From positions 558,001 to 622,000 of the forward strand of contig CP157202.1 of NCBI GenBank assembly GCA_039954875.1: a stretch of 64,000 nucleotides of DNA, read 5' to 3'. The DNA comes from G039954875 sp039954875 (GTDB lineage Bacteria; Bacteroidota; Bacteroidia; Flavobacteriales; Blattabacteriaceae). This document shows, one piece after another, positions 36,328-45,562 of this stretch. Both the position numbers and the translations under genes were made by a program. Position 1 is the stretch's first letter; each line of letters begins with the position of its first letter. Under the pieces are notes generated by a model, which was not told the DNA's origin, did no database searches, and saw only the letters and a program-made list of their open reading frames with translations.

Positions 36328-38961
36328 TTAACGGCTCAAATGCTCTAGTTGTGCCTCTAGTAGCTGTATCCTTTGCAAAGTATCAGATTCCTTTTTACGT
36401 TCTGAAATCACAACATTACTAGGAGCAGAGGAGACAAAACGATCATTGGAAAGTTTTTTGCGCGCTATCGATAAAAAACCCTGTTGGTAATTGAGTTCTT
36501 TTTGTAATTTCTCGATTTCAGTAGGCAAATCGACGTTTTGCCCCATAGGGATAAAATACTCATCGGTACCTAAAAGGAAGGAAAAAGTGGCTTCTTTAGG
36601 TTCTTCTTCCACATAAATTAATTCAGAAAGATGAGCCAATTTTAAAATCATCGGATCAAATAAAGCCTGTTGGCTTTTAGTTAATACGTTCAAGGTAAGC
36701 AACTCTTTGTGAGGAATATTTTGAGATTTGCGCATCGCACGCACTTGTCCAATGACTTGAGTAGCCTTCTCAAATTGGTCCAAAATCATTGCATCATATG
36801 ATTTGGTTTCAGGCCAAGGAGTGATGATCAAAGCTTCTCCAACCGAACGCGGCTTGAGATATTGCCAGGTTTCTTCAGTTATGAATGGCATATATGGATG
36901 TAAGAGCTTGAGTATATTTTCAAACCATCCGACCGTTTTAGAAAGGACGCTCAATGGTAAAATCTCACCAAAATCCGGCTTGATTATCTCGAGATACCAA
37001 GCACAAAAATCGTCCCAGAGGAGTTTATATATCTCCATCAATGCATCAGAGATCCTATAAGTCAAGAAAGCTTTCTCGACCCGTGTCAGGGCTTGATGAA
37101 ATCTATGTTGAAACCATTCGAGTGCGACTTGATTCAATTCTGATGTCTCAATATATTTATCTGATTTCCAGCTCATTATTAATCTAAAAGCGTTCCAGAT
37201 CTTATTAGCGAAATTCCTACCCTGTAGGCAGAGATGTTCATCAAAAAGCAGATCATTGCCAGCATGGGTACTAAGCAAAAGCCCCACACGGACGCCATCG
37301 GCTCCATATTTATTAATCAAATCAATCGGATCTGGAGAATTACCTAAGGATTTGGACATTTTCCTGCGTTGCTTATCTCTGACGATACCGGTGAAATAGA
37401 CATTGGTAAAAGGTCTCTTCTTTCTAAAGGCATATCCACTCATGATCATACGGGCCACCCAAAAAAATAAAATATCAGGCCCAGTGACTAAATCTTGGGT
37501 AGGATAGTAATAAGACACTTCACGATTGTCCGGATGACGTATCCCATCAAAAACAGAAATCGGCCAAATCCATGAGGAAAACCAAGTATCCAAAACATCC
37601 GGGTCTTGTCGGAATTGCCCGAGAGTCAAATCATGGTTAGTAGTCTTTTCACGAGCAATTTGCAAAGCCTCTTCAGTGGTCTCAGCCACAACGAAATCCT
37701 CCCAGCCTTCACCGTAATAATAAACCGGGATACGATGGCCCCACCAGAGCTGACGTGAGATATTCCAATCGCGTACATCTCCCATCCAATACCTGTAGAT
37801 ATTTTTAAATTTATCCGGGTAGAATTGAATCGTTCCATCCATCACTGCTTCCAAAGCAGGAACAACGATTTCACGCATTTTGAGAAACCATTGTACAGAC
37901 AATCTCGGCTCGATCACAGTCTTGGTACGTTCCGACACTCCAACCTTATGATCATAATCTTCTACCTTAACCAAAACACCCAACTGCTGAAGCTCCTTAA
38001 CGATCTCCTGACGCACTTCAAAACGATCTTTACCTTGATAATGAAGTCCTTTTTCATTAATAGTTGCATCGTCATAAAAGATATCAATAAACCCTAAACC
38101 ATGCCGATCTGCCAGTGCTTTATCATTGGCATCATGAGCGGGTGTCACTTTCAGGCATCCTGTACCAAAAGTCCTATCGACATAATCATCTTCAATGATG
38201 GGTACCACACGATCTACTACAGGTACGATGACTTTCTTCCCTTTCAAATGAGCATAACGCTCGTCCTTCGGGTGTACACAAACAGCCGTATCACCCAAGA
38301 TTGTCTCAGGTCTCGTGGTAGCAATGGTAATAAAAATATCCTCATTTTCAACCTTATATTTCAAATGATACAACTTACCTTGACGCTCCTCGTAAACAAC
38401 CTCTTCATCCGAAACAGTGGTCTTGGCTTCTGGATCCCAATGCACCATACGATGACCTTTATATATCAACCCTCTATAATATAAATCGACAAAAACCTTG
38501 GTGACAGCTTGAGACAATTCTTCATCCATTGTAAATTTCGTACGATCCCAATCACAAGAACATCCTAATTTCTTCAACTGTTCGAGGATGATGCCCCCAT
38601 GTTTGTGTGCCCAACTCCAAGCACGATCCAAAAATGCTTCCCGACTCAAATCGGATTTAGAAAGACCTTCTTTTTTTAATTGAGCCACAATCTTGGCTTC
38701 AGTAGCGATAGAAGCATGATCTGTGCCCGGTACCCAACAGGCATTATAACCCTTCATCCTAGCCCGACGGATCAAAACATCCTGTATGGTATTATTGAGC
38801 ATATGTCCCATATGGAGCACACCGGTGACATTGGGTGGAGGGATCACCAACGTATAAGGCTCTTTATCATTAGGCGCCGAATAGAAATAATGCCCTTCAA
38901 GCCAATAAGTATATCTCTTTTCTTCTGTAGATTTTGGGTTGTATCTGGTAGGGATTTCCAT
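36328..38961 (-). CDS. valS: Valine--tRNA ligase
   Basis: The 877-residue class I synthetase charges tRNA-Val. The HIGH motif appears as PPPNVTGVLHMGHMLNNTIQ and KMSKS as RRKMSKSLGNSPDP. The editing domain includes TTRPETILGDTAVCVHP, and GTDHASIATEAK is typical of ValRS. The C-terminal coiled-coil arm (EIEKLQKELNYQQGFLSIAR to the end LEAQLEHLSR) is complete. The gene is intact and single, with no clear exact-consensus promoter. Confidence 0.96.
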   Translation of the reverse strand: MEIPTRYNPKSTEEKRYTYWLEGHYFYSAPNDKEPYTLVIPPPNVTGVLHMGHMLNNTIQDVLIRRARMKGYNACWVPGTDHASIATEAKIVAQLKKEGLSKSDLSREAFLDRAWSWAHKHGGIILEQLKKLGCSCDWDRTKFTMDEELSQAVTKVFVDLYYRGLIYKGHRMVHWDPEAKTTVSDEEVVYEERQGKLYHLKYKVENEDIFITIATTRPETILGDTAVCVHPKDERYAHLKGKKVIVPVVDRVVPIIEDDYVDRTFGTGCLKVTPAHDANDKALADRHGLGFIDIFYDDATINEKGLHYQGKDRFEVRQEIVKELQQLGVLVKVEDYDHKVGVSERTKTVIEPRLSVQWFLKMREIVVPALEAVMDGTIQFYPDKFKNIYRYWMGDVRDWNISRQLWWGHRIPVYYYGEGWEDFVVAETTEEALQIAREKTTNHDLTLGQFRQDPDVLDTWFSSWIWPISVFDGIRHPDNREVSYYYPTQDLVTGPDILFFWVARMIMSGYAFRKKRPFTNVYFTGIVRDKQRRKMSKSLGNSPDPIDLINKYGADGVRVGLLLSTHAGNDLLFDEHLCLQGRNFANKIWNAFRLIMSWKSDKYIETSELNQVALEWFQHRFHQALTRVEKAFLTYRISDALMEIYKLLWDDFCAWYLEIIKPDFGEILPLSVLSKTVGWFENILKLLHPYMPFITEETWQYLKPRSVGEALIITPWPETKSYDAMILDQFEKATQVIGQVRAMRKSQNIPHKELLTLNVLTKSQQALFDPMILKLAHLSELIYVEEEPKEATFSFLLGTDEYFIPMGQNVDLPTEIEKLQKELNYQQGFLSIARKKLSNDRFVSSAPSNVVISERKKESDTLQRIQLLEAQLEHLSR

Positions 38962-39037
38962 AGTTTATCGAGCTGTTTTTTTTGAAAATATTTCGAACGA
39001 ATGAAGGAGTAAATCTAAAACTTTAAGATATTTTGAC

Positions 39038-39045
39038 TACATTTG
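39038..39045 (+). promoter_or_regulatory. -7 promoter element of the DUF1573 gene
   Basis: TACATTTG is an exact TAnnTTTG, 22 bases before the ATG at 39068. The -33 region is weak. Confidence 0.5.
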
Positions 39046-39067
39046 ACATGACTAAAAAATAAAAATT

Positions 39068-39436
39068 ATGAAAAAAAACTTCTTTACTATTGTCCTAAGC
39101 ATTCTAGGATGGGTCGCCGATTCTGCTCAAAAAATTGAATTCAAAAAAGAGACTATCGACTATGGAGAGATCAATAAAGGAAGCAATGGCGAACGCGTTT
39201 TCGAATTTAAAAATGTCGGGGAAAAACCACTCATTTTATCCAACGTATCAACCTCTTGCGGCTGTACTATTCCAAATTGGTCCAAGCAACCTATTGCTCC
39301 TAATCAAACGGGAGAAATCTCCGTAAAATATGATACCCAACGTCTAGGTGCATTTCATAAAAATATTACGATATTTTCCAACGTATCTAAAGAGGGCCGC
39401 AAAGTCCTATGGATCAAAGGAGAGGTCATAGAGTAA
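39068..39436 (+). CDS. DUF1573 secreted protein
   Basis: The protein has 122 residues with a signal peptide (MKKNFFTIVLSILGWVADSA) and an Ig-like DUF1573 domain: IDYGEINKGSNGERVFEFKN, VGEKPLILSNVSTSCGCTIP, PIAPNQTGEISVKYDTQRLG and VLWIKGEV. The SCGCT pair is the family hallmark. DUF1573 proteins are abundant secreted proteins of Bacteroidota without a known function. The gene is short, complete and monocistronic. Confidence 0.9.
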   Translation: MKKNFFTIVLSILGWVADSAQKIEFKKETIDYGEINKGSNGERVFEFKNVGEKPLILSNVSTSCGCTIPNWSKQPIAPNQTGEISVKYDTQRLGAFHKNITIFSNVSKEGRKVLWIKGEVIE

Positions 39437-39633
39437 CTGTTAAAGACCAAGTAAAGTTTACCCATTTGAAGAAGAGGTTTATTGATATTTCACAAATATG
39501 TTTTCATTATCAATCCAACCTAAATCCGTGACGCATAAAAGGTGTCTCTCAGTATGTCTTATGTGGGGTATGCCTAAACCCTGAGTATTTACCTCAAATT
39601 AAACCTACTATATCCTATCTTATTTGGTTAAAA

Positions 39634-40035
39634 TTATGCCGAAACGAGCCGCCGGCCCACCCCTTTCAAAGATTTATTATTTTTCCAACCTCTCTTCCGC
39701 CTTATACAGGCGGAGATAAAGGGAAATACTAACCCAATCTGAAACAATAACTTAGGATGTTTCATCGCGGTTCGATATAAAAATTTAATACTGTTGAATA
39801 AAATAGCTGGTGTAAAAAATTGATTTTTGAAGAATTGTAGCACTACGCTATACCCGTCTTTAGTAGCACTCAGGTGGTCATACGCTATATGCTTACCTCT
39901 GAAAAAAAAAATAAAAAAGTTCGCATACCAGGATTTTTCATAAGAATCAACTTGACAACTAAGCATCTTCATTGCTTTCTTCAGATCCTTATAGTTTTTG
40001 ATATTTTTATTCATAACATAAGGCATATCACTCAT
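39634..40035 (-). CDS. Small protein of the YtxH-YqjE cluster, function unknown
   Basis: This 133-residue basic protein has a possible hydrophobic helix (LLFQIGLVFPFISACI) near the C-terminus and ends RKRGWKNNKSLKGVGRRLVSA. Its start overlaps the end of the upstream YqjE-like gene by eight bases, implying co-translation. I do not recognise the family. The position after YtxH and YqjE suggests an envelope or stress role. Confidence 0.6.
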   Translation of the reverse strand: MSDMPYVMNKNIKNYKDLKKAMKMLSCQVDSYEKSWYANFFIFFFRGKHIAYDHLSATKDGYSVVLQFFKNQFFTPAILFNSIKFLYRTAMKHPKLLFQIGLVFPFISACIRRKRGWKNNKSLKGVGRRLVSA

Positions 40036-40360
40036 TTTCCATACCTGATTTCCTAAAAACCGACCGGGTTAAAAAATCTTTAAGAAAACGATCCAATAAA
40101 GTCTTGCGAAATACTAAGGATACAACAGCCAACAATGCGTACATCCCCGTCATAATACCAAATATCAGAGTATAGCTATTATAATGATATCCTATCCACA
40201 GAGCCAAGACGATACTTCCTAATACCATAGTTAGTATACAGAACAAAAGGAATAAAAACTCAGCCAAAATAGTTGTTAATATACTTACAATAAGCTCTAT
40301 CCCTTTGTATTTGATAAGGGTGATCCTCTTGGAGAGATAATTTTTTAAACCCCTAAACAT
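40028..40360 (-). CDS. YqjE/holin-like membrane protein (Phage_holin_3_6 family)
   Basis: The 110-residue protein has two adjacent membrane spans (IVSILTTILAEFLFLLFCIL and an AL-rich second span near residues 75-90) and charged ends, matching the YqjE-type family named for a phage holin resemblance. It lies between a YtxH gene and a small basic gene. No phage genes are nearby, so it is a housekeeping or stress membrane protein. Confidence 0.72.
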   Translation of the reverse strand: MFRGLKNYLSKRITLIKYKGIELIVSILTTILAEFLFLLFCILTMVLGSIVLALWIGYHYNSYTLIFGIMTGMYALLAVVSLVFRKTLLDRFLKDFLTRSVFRKSGMENE

Positions 40361-40391
40361 AACTACTTATGTATAAGTAAACACAACTGTA

Positions 40392-40664
40392 TCAAGTACC
40401 CAGTTCATCCTCTATATCATCGACCTTGTCTGCTAATTCATCCTTGGATTTATGCCACTTCGACTGTAAATTTGATTGGATATCCCGGACCTTGTCGCTC
40501 GATTTTTTTATAGCATTCTTTAAAATATCTTTGAGCTCTTCGGCTTTTTTACCTATTTTTTTTCGGGTTTTACAACCCTTTTCAGGTGCCAAGATTAGAC
40601 CGGCGACCATACTAGCCACCACTCCCAGAATCACCCCCCCTAAAAAAAAAACACTTTTTTTCAT
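40392..40664 (-). CDS. YtxH-domain protein
   Basis: The 90-residue protein starts MKKSVFFLGGVILGVVASMV, a glycine-rich transmembrane segment, then LILAPEKGCKTRKKIGKK (the YtxH LAPxxGxxTRxxI motif) and a long amphipathic helix. YtxH proteins are general-stress envelope proteins. The open frame extends 26 codons upstream through a TATATA repeat with no homology. A TACATTTG element at 40740-40747 lies 75 bases upstream. Confidence 0.8.
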   Translation of the reverse strand: MKKSVFFLGGVILGVVASMVAGLILAPEKGCKTRKKIGKKAEELKDILKNAIKKSSDKVRDIQSNLQSKWHKSKDELADKVDDIEDELGT

Positions 40665-40739
40665 AACAATATCCCTATTAATCCCCTTAGTATATATATA
40701 TATATGACTTCTTCGTTTTTTTAAAGAAAATATACTGGC

Positions 40740-40747
40740 CAAATGTA
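40740..40747 (-). promoter_or_regulatory. -7 promoter element of the YtxH cluster
   Basis: TACATTTG on the minus strand is an exact TAnnTTTG, 75 bases before the YtxH ATG. The leader contains a (TA)n tract near 40690-40705. Confidence 0.45.
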
Positions 40748-40791
40748 CATATAAAAATCCATAACTTTACCCTTTTCAAATACTTAAGTTT

Positions 40792-41990
40792 ATGTCAAAG
40801 TTTTCTATTAAAGGTAGAGGGATGCCTTCATCACCTATAAAGGAAACTCACCACCATTACGGATCGAGCTAAAAAGAATAAAATCAAGATTTATCACCTA
40901 AATATCGGGAAACCCGACATCGTTACACTTGATATAGCCTTGGGAGGTATGCGGAAAATAGATATCAAAACTCTAGCCTATAGTTCTTGTGAAGGATTTG
41001 AAAATTATTACGAAAGGTTCGTCGAATATTATGCCGAGCAAAATCTTTATTTCTCAGAAGATGAGTTGATCATCACTACCGGAGGGTTTAAGGCTATATA
41101 TTTTATATTGGGAAGCATTACTTATCCAGGAGATGAGATTCATCAGCTCAGAACCTTTTTATGTTAATTACAATAAGATGGCTACCATGTACAGAGTGAA
41201 AATCGTCCCAGTCACTTCAACCATCGAAGAAAACTTTGCACTTCTATCAATTGATACATTGAAAAAGAAAATTAATCCTCTTACCAAAGCGATCTTGATT
41301 TGTAAGTCTGACACCCCCATCGGTTACCTATACACCGAAGAAGAACTACGCCAGTTCAAAGAGTTTGTCATCCAACATTACCTCTTCCTCCGGGAAGAAG
41401 AAGTATACCAAGAATTTGCATACGACGACGCAAAATACTATTCGGTTTTAAAGATCGAAGGTTTGGAAAAACATCTATTGATCATCGATTTGATCTCCAA
41501 GCGCTACAGCATGTATGGTGATTGGATGGGTTGCATTACATCCAAAAATCAGGAATTGATCTCTTGTATATTGAAATTTGTCCAAGTACGCCTCAGATCA
41601 CTTTCATTGGTACAGATCGCCACAGAGGTAACTGTAGACACTTCAAATACCTGTTTTAAAGAAGTCATCCGAGAATACACTTCTCGGTGGAATAACTTAC
41701 TCGAGGGCTTGAATCAGATCAACGACGTCCAGTGTAATCGATCCTAAGAAGTTTTCTATTGTATGGTAGAACTCCTAGTAGATGATGCAGAGGTGTTTGC
41801 TCAATGGCTTTTGAAATATTTTCATCACAAAGAATAGACAGAAATGGTAGCCCCTACCAATGCATTTTATGCCACACCTGGATTAGATAAAAGACAAATA
41901 TGTCTGGCCTATGTACTCAAGGAACCCGATCTAAAAAAAGCTATTTAAGTGTTACAACAAGCCTTAATGCACTATCTAGGCGAAATTTGA
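40792..41990 (+). pseudogene. PLP-dependent aminotransferase (AspC-like, class I/II), decayed
   Basis: The fragments follow class I aminotransferases: MSKFSIKGRGMPSSPI, a shift, KIKIYHLNIGKPDIVT, LAYSSCEGFENYYERFVEYY, EDELIITTGGFKAIYFILGS, a shift near 41140, SSEPFYVNYNKMATMYRVKI, ILICKSDTPIGYLYTEEELR, and LISKRYSMYGDWMGCI, whose lysine is at the PLP Schiff-base site of the SKRYS motif. A stop at 41747 and later ones break the C-terminus (VAPTNAFYATPGLDKRQICL). Only the middle third is a long frame. Loss of such an enzyme points to amino acids being imported. Confidence 0.82.
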
Positions 41991-41996
41991 AGAATC

Positions 41997-43016
41997 ATGA
42001 AGATTAGCGAAAATGTTTCACTGAAACCCTTAAATACTTTTGGTTTAGACGTCAAGGCCCGTTATTTCGTAGAAATTCATAAGATAGAAGATCTACATGC
42101 CATCTTTGCCCATCCCAAACTTCGCCTATTGCCCAGGCTAGTCTTAGGTGGTGGTGGCAATGTACTATTTACTAAAGATTTTGAAGGTATGATCCTAAAG
42201 ATCAATTTGAAAGGTCGAGAGATCCTCGAAGAAAATGAGACTAAAGTCATTATAAAAATTTCTGCCGGTGAGATTTGGCACGACTTAGTCTGCTGGGCTA
42301 TTGATCAAGGATTTGGCGGTTTGGAAAACCTCTCTCTCATCCCCGGTACAGTAGGTGCTGCACCTATACAAAATATTGGCGCCTATGGAGTAGAACTCAA
42401 AGACAGTCTAGTATCGTTGCAAGTATATGAAATTACCAAAGGAAAACTTAAAAACTTTTCCCGTGAAGCTTGCCAACTGGGTTATCGTGACTCCATTTTC
42501 AAAAATGAATGGCAAGATCAATACATCATCTTATCAGTCTTACTAATTCTACAAAAAAAAAATTTTATACTGAATACCTCTTACGGGATGATTCAAAAAG
42601 AATTGGAAAATATGTATGTGACACAACCGACGATTAAGACCATCAGTCAAGCCGTGATAAACATCCGGAAAAGTAAACTCGCCGACCCAGCAAAAATCGG
42701 AAATGGAGGCAGTTTTTTCAAAAATCCTACTGTAATGCAACAGCATTATGAAAAATTAATCAGCCATTACCCCGATATCATCAGCTACCCCGTATCGGCA
42801 AACCAGATGAAGTTGGCCGCCGGACAGTTGATTGAAAAATGCGGATGGAAAGGGAAAAGATTGGGACAGACAGGTGTTTATGAGAAACAAGCCCTGGTCT
42901 TAGTCAACTACGGGGGGGCTGATGGCAGACAGATCTATGCATTTTCAGAGAAGATCATCAAAGATGTTCAAGAAAAATTTGGTATCACCCTCGAACGGGA
43001 AGTACGAGTAGTCTAA
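41997..43016 (+). CDS. murB: UDP-N-acetylenolpyruvoylglucosamine reductase
   Basis: The FAD enzyme makes UDP-MurNAc for peptidoglycan. The 339 residues begin MKISENVSLKPLNTFGLDVK. They show the FAD loop RLVLGGGGNVLFTKDFEG, the SLIPGTVGAAPIQNIGAYG segment, and GNGGSFFKNPTV with the catalytic serine. AGQLIEKCGWKGKRLGQTGV follows. The start is seven bases after the dead aminotransferase. lpxK follows 14 bases later, so these are probably co-transcribed. Confidence 0.95.
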   Translation: MKISENVSLKPLNTFGLDVKARYFVEIHKIEDLHAIFAHPKLRLLPRLVLGGGGNVLFTKDFEGMILKINLKGREILEENETKVIIKISAGEIWHDLVCWAIDQGFGGLENLSLIPGTVGAAPIQNIGAYGVELKDSLVSLQVYEITKGKLKNFSREACQLGYRDSIFKNEWQDQYIILSVLLILQKKNFILNTSYGMIQKELENMYVTQPTIKTISQAVINIRKSKLADPAKIGNGGSFFKNPTVMQQHYEKLISHYPDIISYPVSANQMKLAAGQLIEKCGWKGKRLGQTGVYEKQALVLVNYGGADGRQIYAFSEKIIKDVQEKFGITLEREVRVV

Positions 43017-43030
43017 GAAGTCTAAAATAT

Positions 43031-44128
43031 ATGGAAATGACTCCATCAAGAAGAACTTTACTAAAAAACAGTCTTTTGCGCTGCTTGGTCGGTCAACCCC
43101 TATCATGGGGGTATAGAACGGTTACCACCCTGAGAAATCATCTCTATGATAAAGCTTGGATCCCATCGACATCTTTCCCCCTCCCTATCCTCTGCATCGG
43201 TAATCTGAGTCTAGGCGGTACAGGAAAAACCCCCCATACAGAATACTTAATCCGTCTCTTGAAAGAAAAATACAAGACAGCCGTTCTGAGCCGCGGATAT
43301 AGGCGAAAAAGCCAGGGCTTCGTATGGGCTGATAACACCTCTACCACAGCAGATATTGGGGATGAATCTTTGCAATATTTCAAAAAATTCGACGGAGAGA
43401 TCAGTGTAGCTGTAGACGAAGACAGGGTTCACGGAATCAGGGCATTGATACAGTTGGTAGCTCCTGAAGTGGTTTTGCTTGATGACGGTTTTCAACACCG
43501 CTGTGTCCGAGCTAGTTATAATATACTACTTACCGGCTACGATCACTTATATTGCGATGATTACTTATTACCACTAGGCACCTTACGTGAAGGTAAGGAA
43601 AACACCAAAAGAGCTGATATTATCATCGTAACGAAATGTCCTGAAAACTTAGACAAAAAACATCAAGAAGAAATTATAAAACAACTTAGGCCAGAAAGAA
43701 TACAACATGTCTTCTTTTCCTCTATAAAGTACGCAGATACGCTGCGAGCCAAAGAGAAAAAATTACACTTCAAAGAGTTAGAAAAAATGCATATCTTGCT
43801 CGTGACAGGTATTGCCGATGCACAACCTATCCTGGATTTTATGAAAAGCAAAGTTTCCAAAATCATTTATTTAAATTATCCAGATCATCATGCCTTCACT
43901 AATAAAAATTATTCGCATATTTGTAATTCATTTGCAATGATGCAAACAAGTAAGATCATTGTAACAACGGAAAAGGATTACATGCGGATGGACCTCTCTC
44001 AATTGCAAGATCTACCAGTGTTTTACCTTCCGATTTCTATTCAGATATACAAACGAAAACAATTTGATGAAAAAATTTTGCACCATGTTGACACAACTCA
44101 AGCAAACCACCGAATATCTTCAAAGTAA
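43031..44128 (+). CDS. lpxK: Tetraacyldisaccharide 4'-kinase
   Basis: LpxK phosphorylates the lipid A precursor at the inner membrane. The 365-residue protein has the Walker A-like CIGNLSLGGTGKTPHTEYLI, the AVLSRGYRRKSQGFVW motif, GDESLQYF and VVLLDDGFQHRCVRASYNIL. This supports lipopolysaccharide synthesis in the organism. The 3' end overlaps the start of the nucleoside phosphorylase gene by 44 bases. Confidence 0.93.
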   Translation: MEMTPSRRTLLKNSLLRCLVGQPLSWGYRTVTTLRNHLYDKAWIPSTSFPLPILCIGNLSLGGTGKTPHTEYLIRLLKEKYKTAVLSRGYRRKSQGFVWADNTSTTADIGDESLQYFKKFDGEISVAVDEDRVHGIRALIQLVAPEVVLLDDGFQHRCVRASYNILLTGYDHLYCDDYLLPLGTLREGKENTKRADIIIVTKCPENLDKKHQEEIIKQLRPERIQHVFFSSIKYADTLRAKEKKLHFKELEKMHILLVTGIADAQPILDFMKSKVSKIIYLNYPDHHAFTNKNYSHICNSFAMMQTSKIIVTTEKDYMRMDLSQLQDLPVFYLPISIQIYKRKQFDEKILHHVDTTQANHRISSK

Positions 44129-44912
44129 AATTAAGGAACAATCCGATTTTGTCATTGTATTAGGTTCTGGATTAGGTAAATTGACAGACGAGATAGAAGA
44201 CCCTCTTTCTATCCCTTACGATGAGATCCCCAATTTCCCTAATACCGCAGTTCAGGGACATTTAGGAAAGTTGATCTATGGAAAAATCCACGACAAAAAA
44301 GTGTTAGTCATGTCTGGACGTTTTCACTATTACGAAGGGCATTCAATGTCTACGGTAGTCTTTCCTATACGGGTATTCAAAATGCTTAATATTAATAAAT
44401 TGATCTTATCAAACGCATCCGGTGGTGTAAACCCTAGCTTTAAAGTCGGTGATGTGATGTTGATTGAAGATCATATCAATATGATGCTAGAAAATCCACT
44501 CAGAGGACCCAATATAGATACTTTAGGCCCACGCTTTGTCAATATGAACGAACCCTATGACAAAGAGATGATCAAAATAGCCGAAAACGTAGCCAAGAAT
44601 CATAACATTTATATACATAAAGGGACTTATGTAGCCCTACAAGGACCTACCTTCGAAACACCTGCGGAATACGGTATGGTGCAAAAGATCGGAGGGGATG
44701 CTGTAGGGATGAGCACCGTACCTGAAGTCATCGTAGCCAAACATATGGGGATGCGGGTTTTTGCACTGTCCGTCATCACTGATTTGGGAGGAGCTGATAT
44801 GAAAGATAATTATTTCACTCATGAGGATGTATTGCATGTAGGCCATAAAGCCATGCCTTCGGTGATCTCGATTGTCAAGGGACTTATTCATTCTTTACCC
44901 CCCTCCTTTTGA
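44085..44912 (+). CDS. Purine nucleoside phosphorylase (PNP-I, inosine/guanosine type)
   Basis: The 275-residue enzyme phosphorolyses purine nucleosides to base and ribose 1-phosphate. Motifs are DFVIVLGSGLGKLTDEIE, VMSGRFHYYEGHSMSTVVFP, KLILSNASGGVNPSFKVGDV, YVALQGPTFETPAEYGM and GMSTVPEVIVAKHMGMRVFA. I choose the start MLTQLKQTTEYLQ. A second ATG seven codons earlier is possible. Translation begins inside lpxK. It fits nucleoside scavenging. Confidence 0.92.
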   Translation: MLTQLKQTTEYLQSKIKEQSDFVIVLGSGLGKLTDEIEDPLSIPYDEIPNFPNTAVQGHLGKLIYGKIHDKKVLVMSGRFHYYEGHSMSTVVFPIRVFKMLNINKLILSNASGGVNPSFKVGDVMLIEDHINMMLENPLRGPNIDTLGPRFVNMNEPYDKEMIKIAENVAKNHNIYIHKGTYVALQGPTFETPAEYGMVQKIGGDAVGMSTVPEVIVAKHMGMRVFALSVITDLGGADMKDNYFTHEDVLHVGHKAMPSVISIVKGLIHSLPPSF

Positions 44913-45019
44913 TAGTCTTTTTCTCTTTTTCACACGCTCATTAGGCACGAGTAATAAGGGGGGGGGATAATTAAGGTTTTTAAGTCATATTTTGTGTGAC
45001 ACACACTCTTTCCCTCCCC

Positions 45020-45426
45020 TCCCCCTATAGGTTTTGGCACAAAAGTACTATGGCCAAATTGGGAACCGATGACGATCAATTCGTCATCCGATCGCGCATG
45101 GCTTTTTCTAAGATGATATCAGAAGGGAGGTCCTCGCGTAAAATGCTTTCATATAGCCATACCTGGCTGTTTGACTTTTTCTACCATCTGTAAAATAGAA
45201 TAAATGTTTTTTTTAGCTTCTAATGATTTATTTTATACTTTAGGTGTATATTTAATCAAATATCTGAGATCACATAAGCCGGGCAAGCCGGGCTCAATGA
45301 ATATAAATAAATCAAGTTTGCCCTAGCTTCCATGAGTTGGGCATAAAGTTATATCTCTATCTCTACAATCTTCTGAGAAAACCCAGCCATATCTACGCAG
45401 ATCAATATTTTATTTTTCTCTTTCAT
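45020..45426 (-). pseudogene. Universal stress protein (UspA family), decayed
   Basis: The minus strand begins MKEKNKILICVDMAGFSQKI, a typical UspA start. A stop and a decayed middle follow, then QVWLYESILREDLPSDIILEKAMRD and, after a shift, LIVIGSQFGHSTFV, the UspA ATP-site region (GxHGHSTF-like). The C-terminal half-strand is missing. At least two stops and one shift are visible, so it is dead. Confidence 0.7.
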
Positions 45427-45562
45427 GGCTTTGTATGTTTGGTATTATAAATTTATAACTTTTTACTAAATGTATTATGTTACAACTTACTATAGTGAAT
45501 ATATCTTAAATAAAAAAAAGACTGCAGAGTTGTGGGGGGTAAAATTTTGATCCAAATTACTC

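Noticed and set aside
40028..40360. Phage holin-like gene as a prophage sign
   Set aside because: This is the YqjE-type membrane protein in a YtxH stress cluster, and no other phage genes are present.
40690..40705. (TA)n repeat
   Set aside because: It is a short dinucleotide run in a leader region with no evident function, and common in AT-rich DNA.
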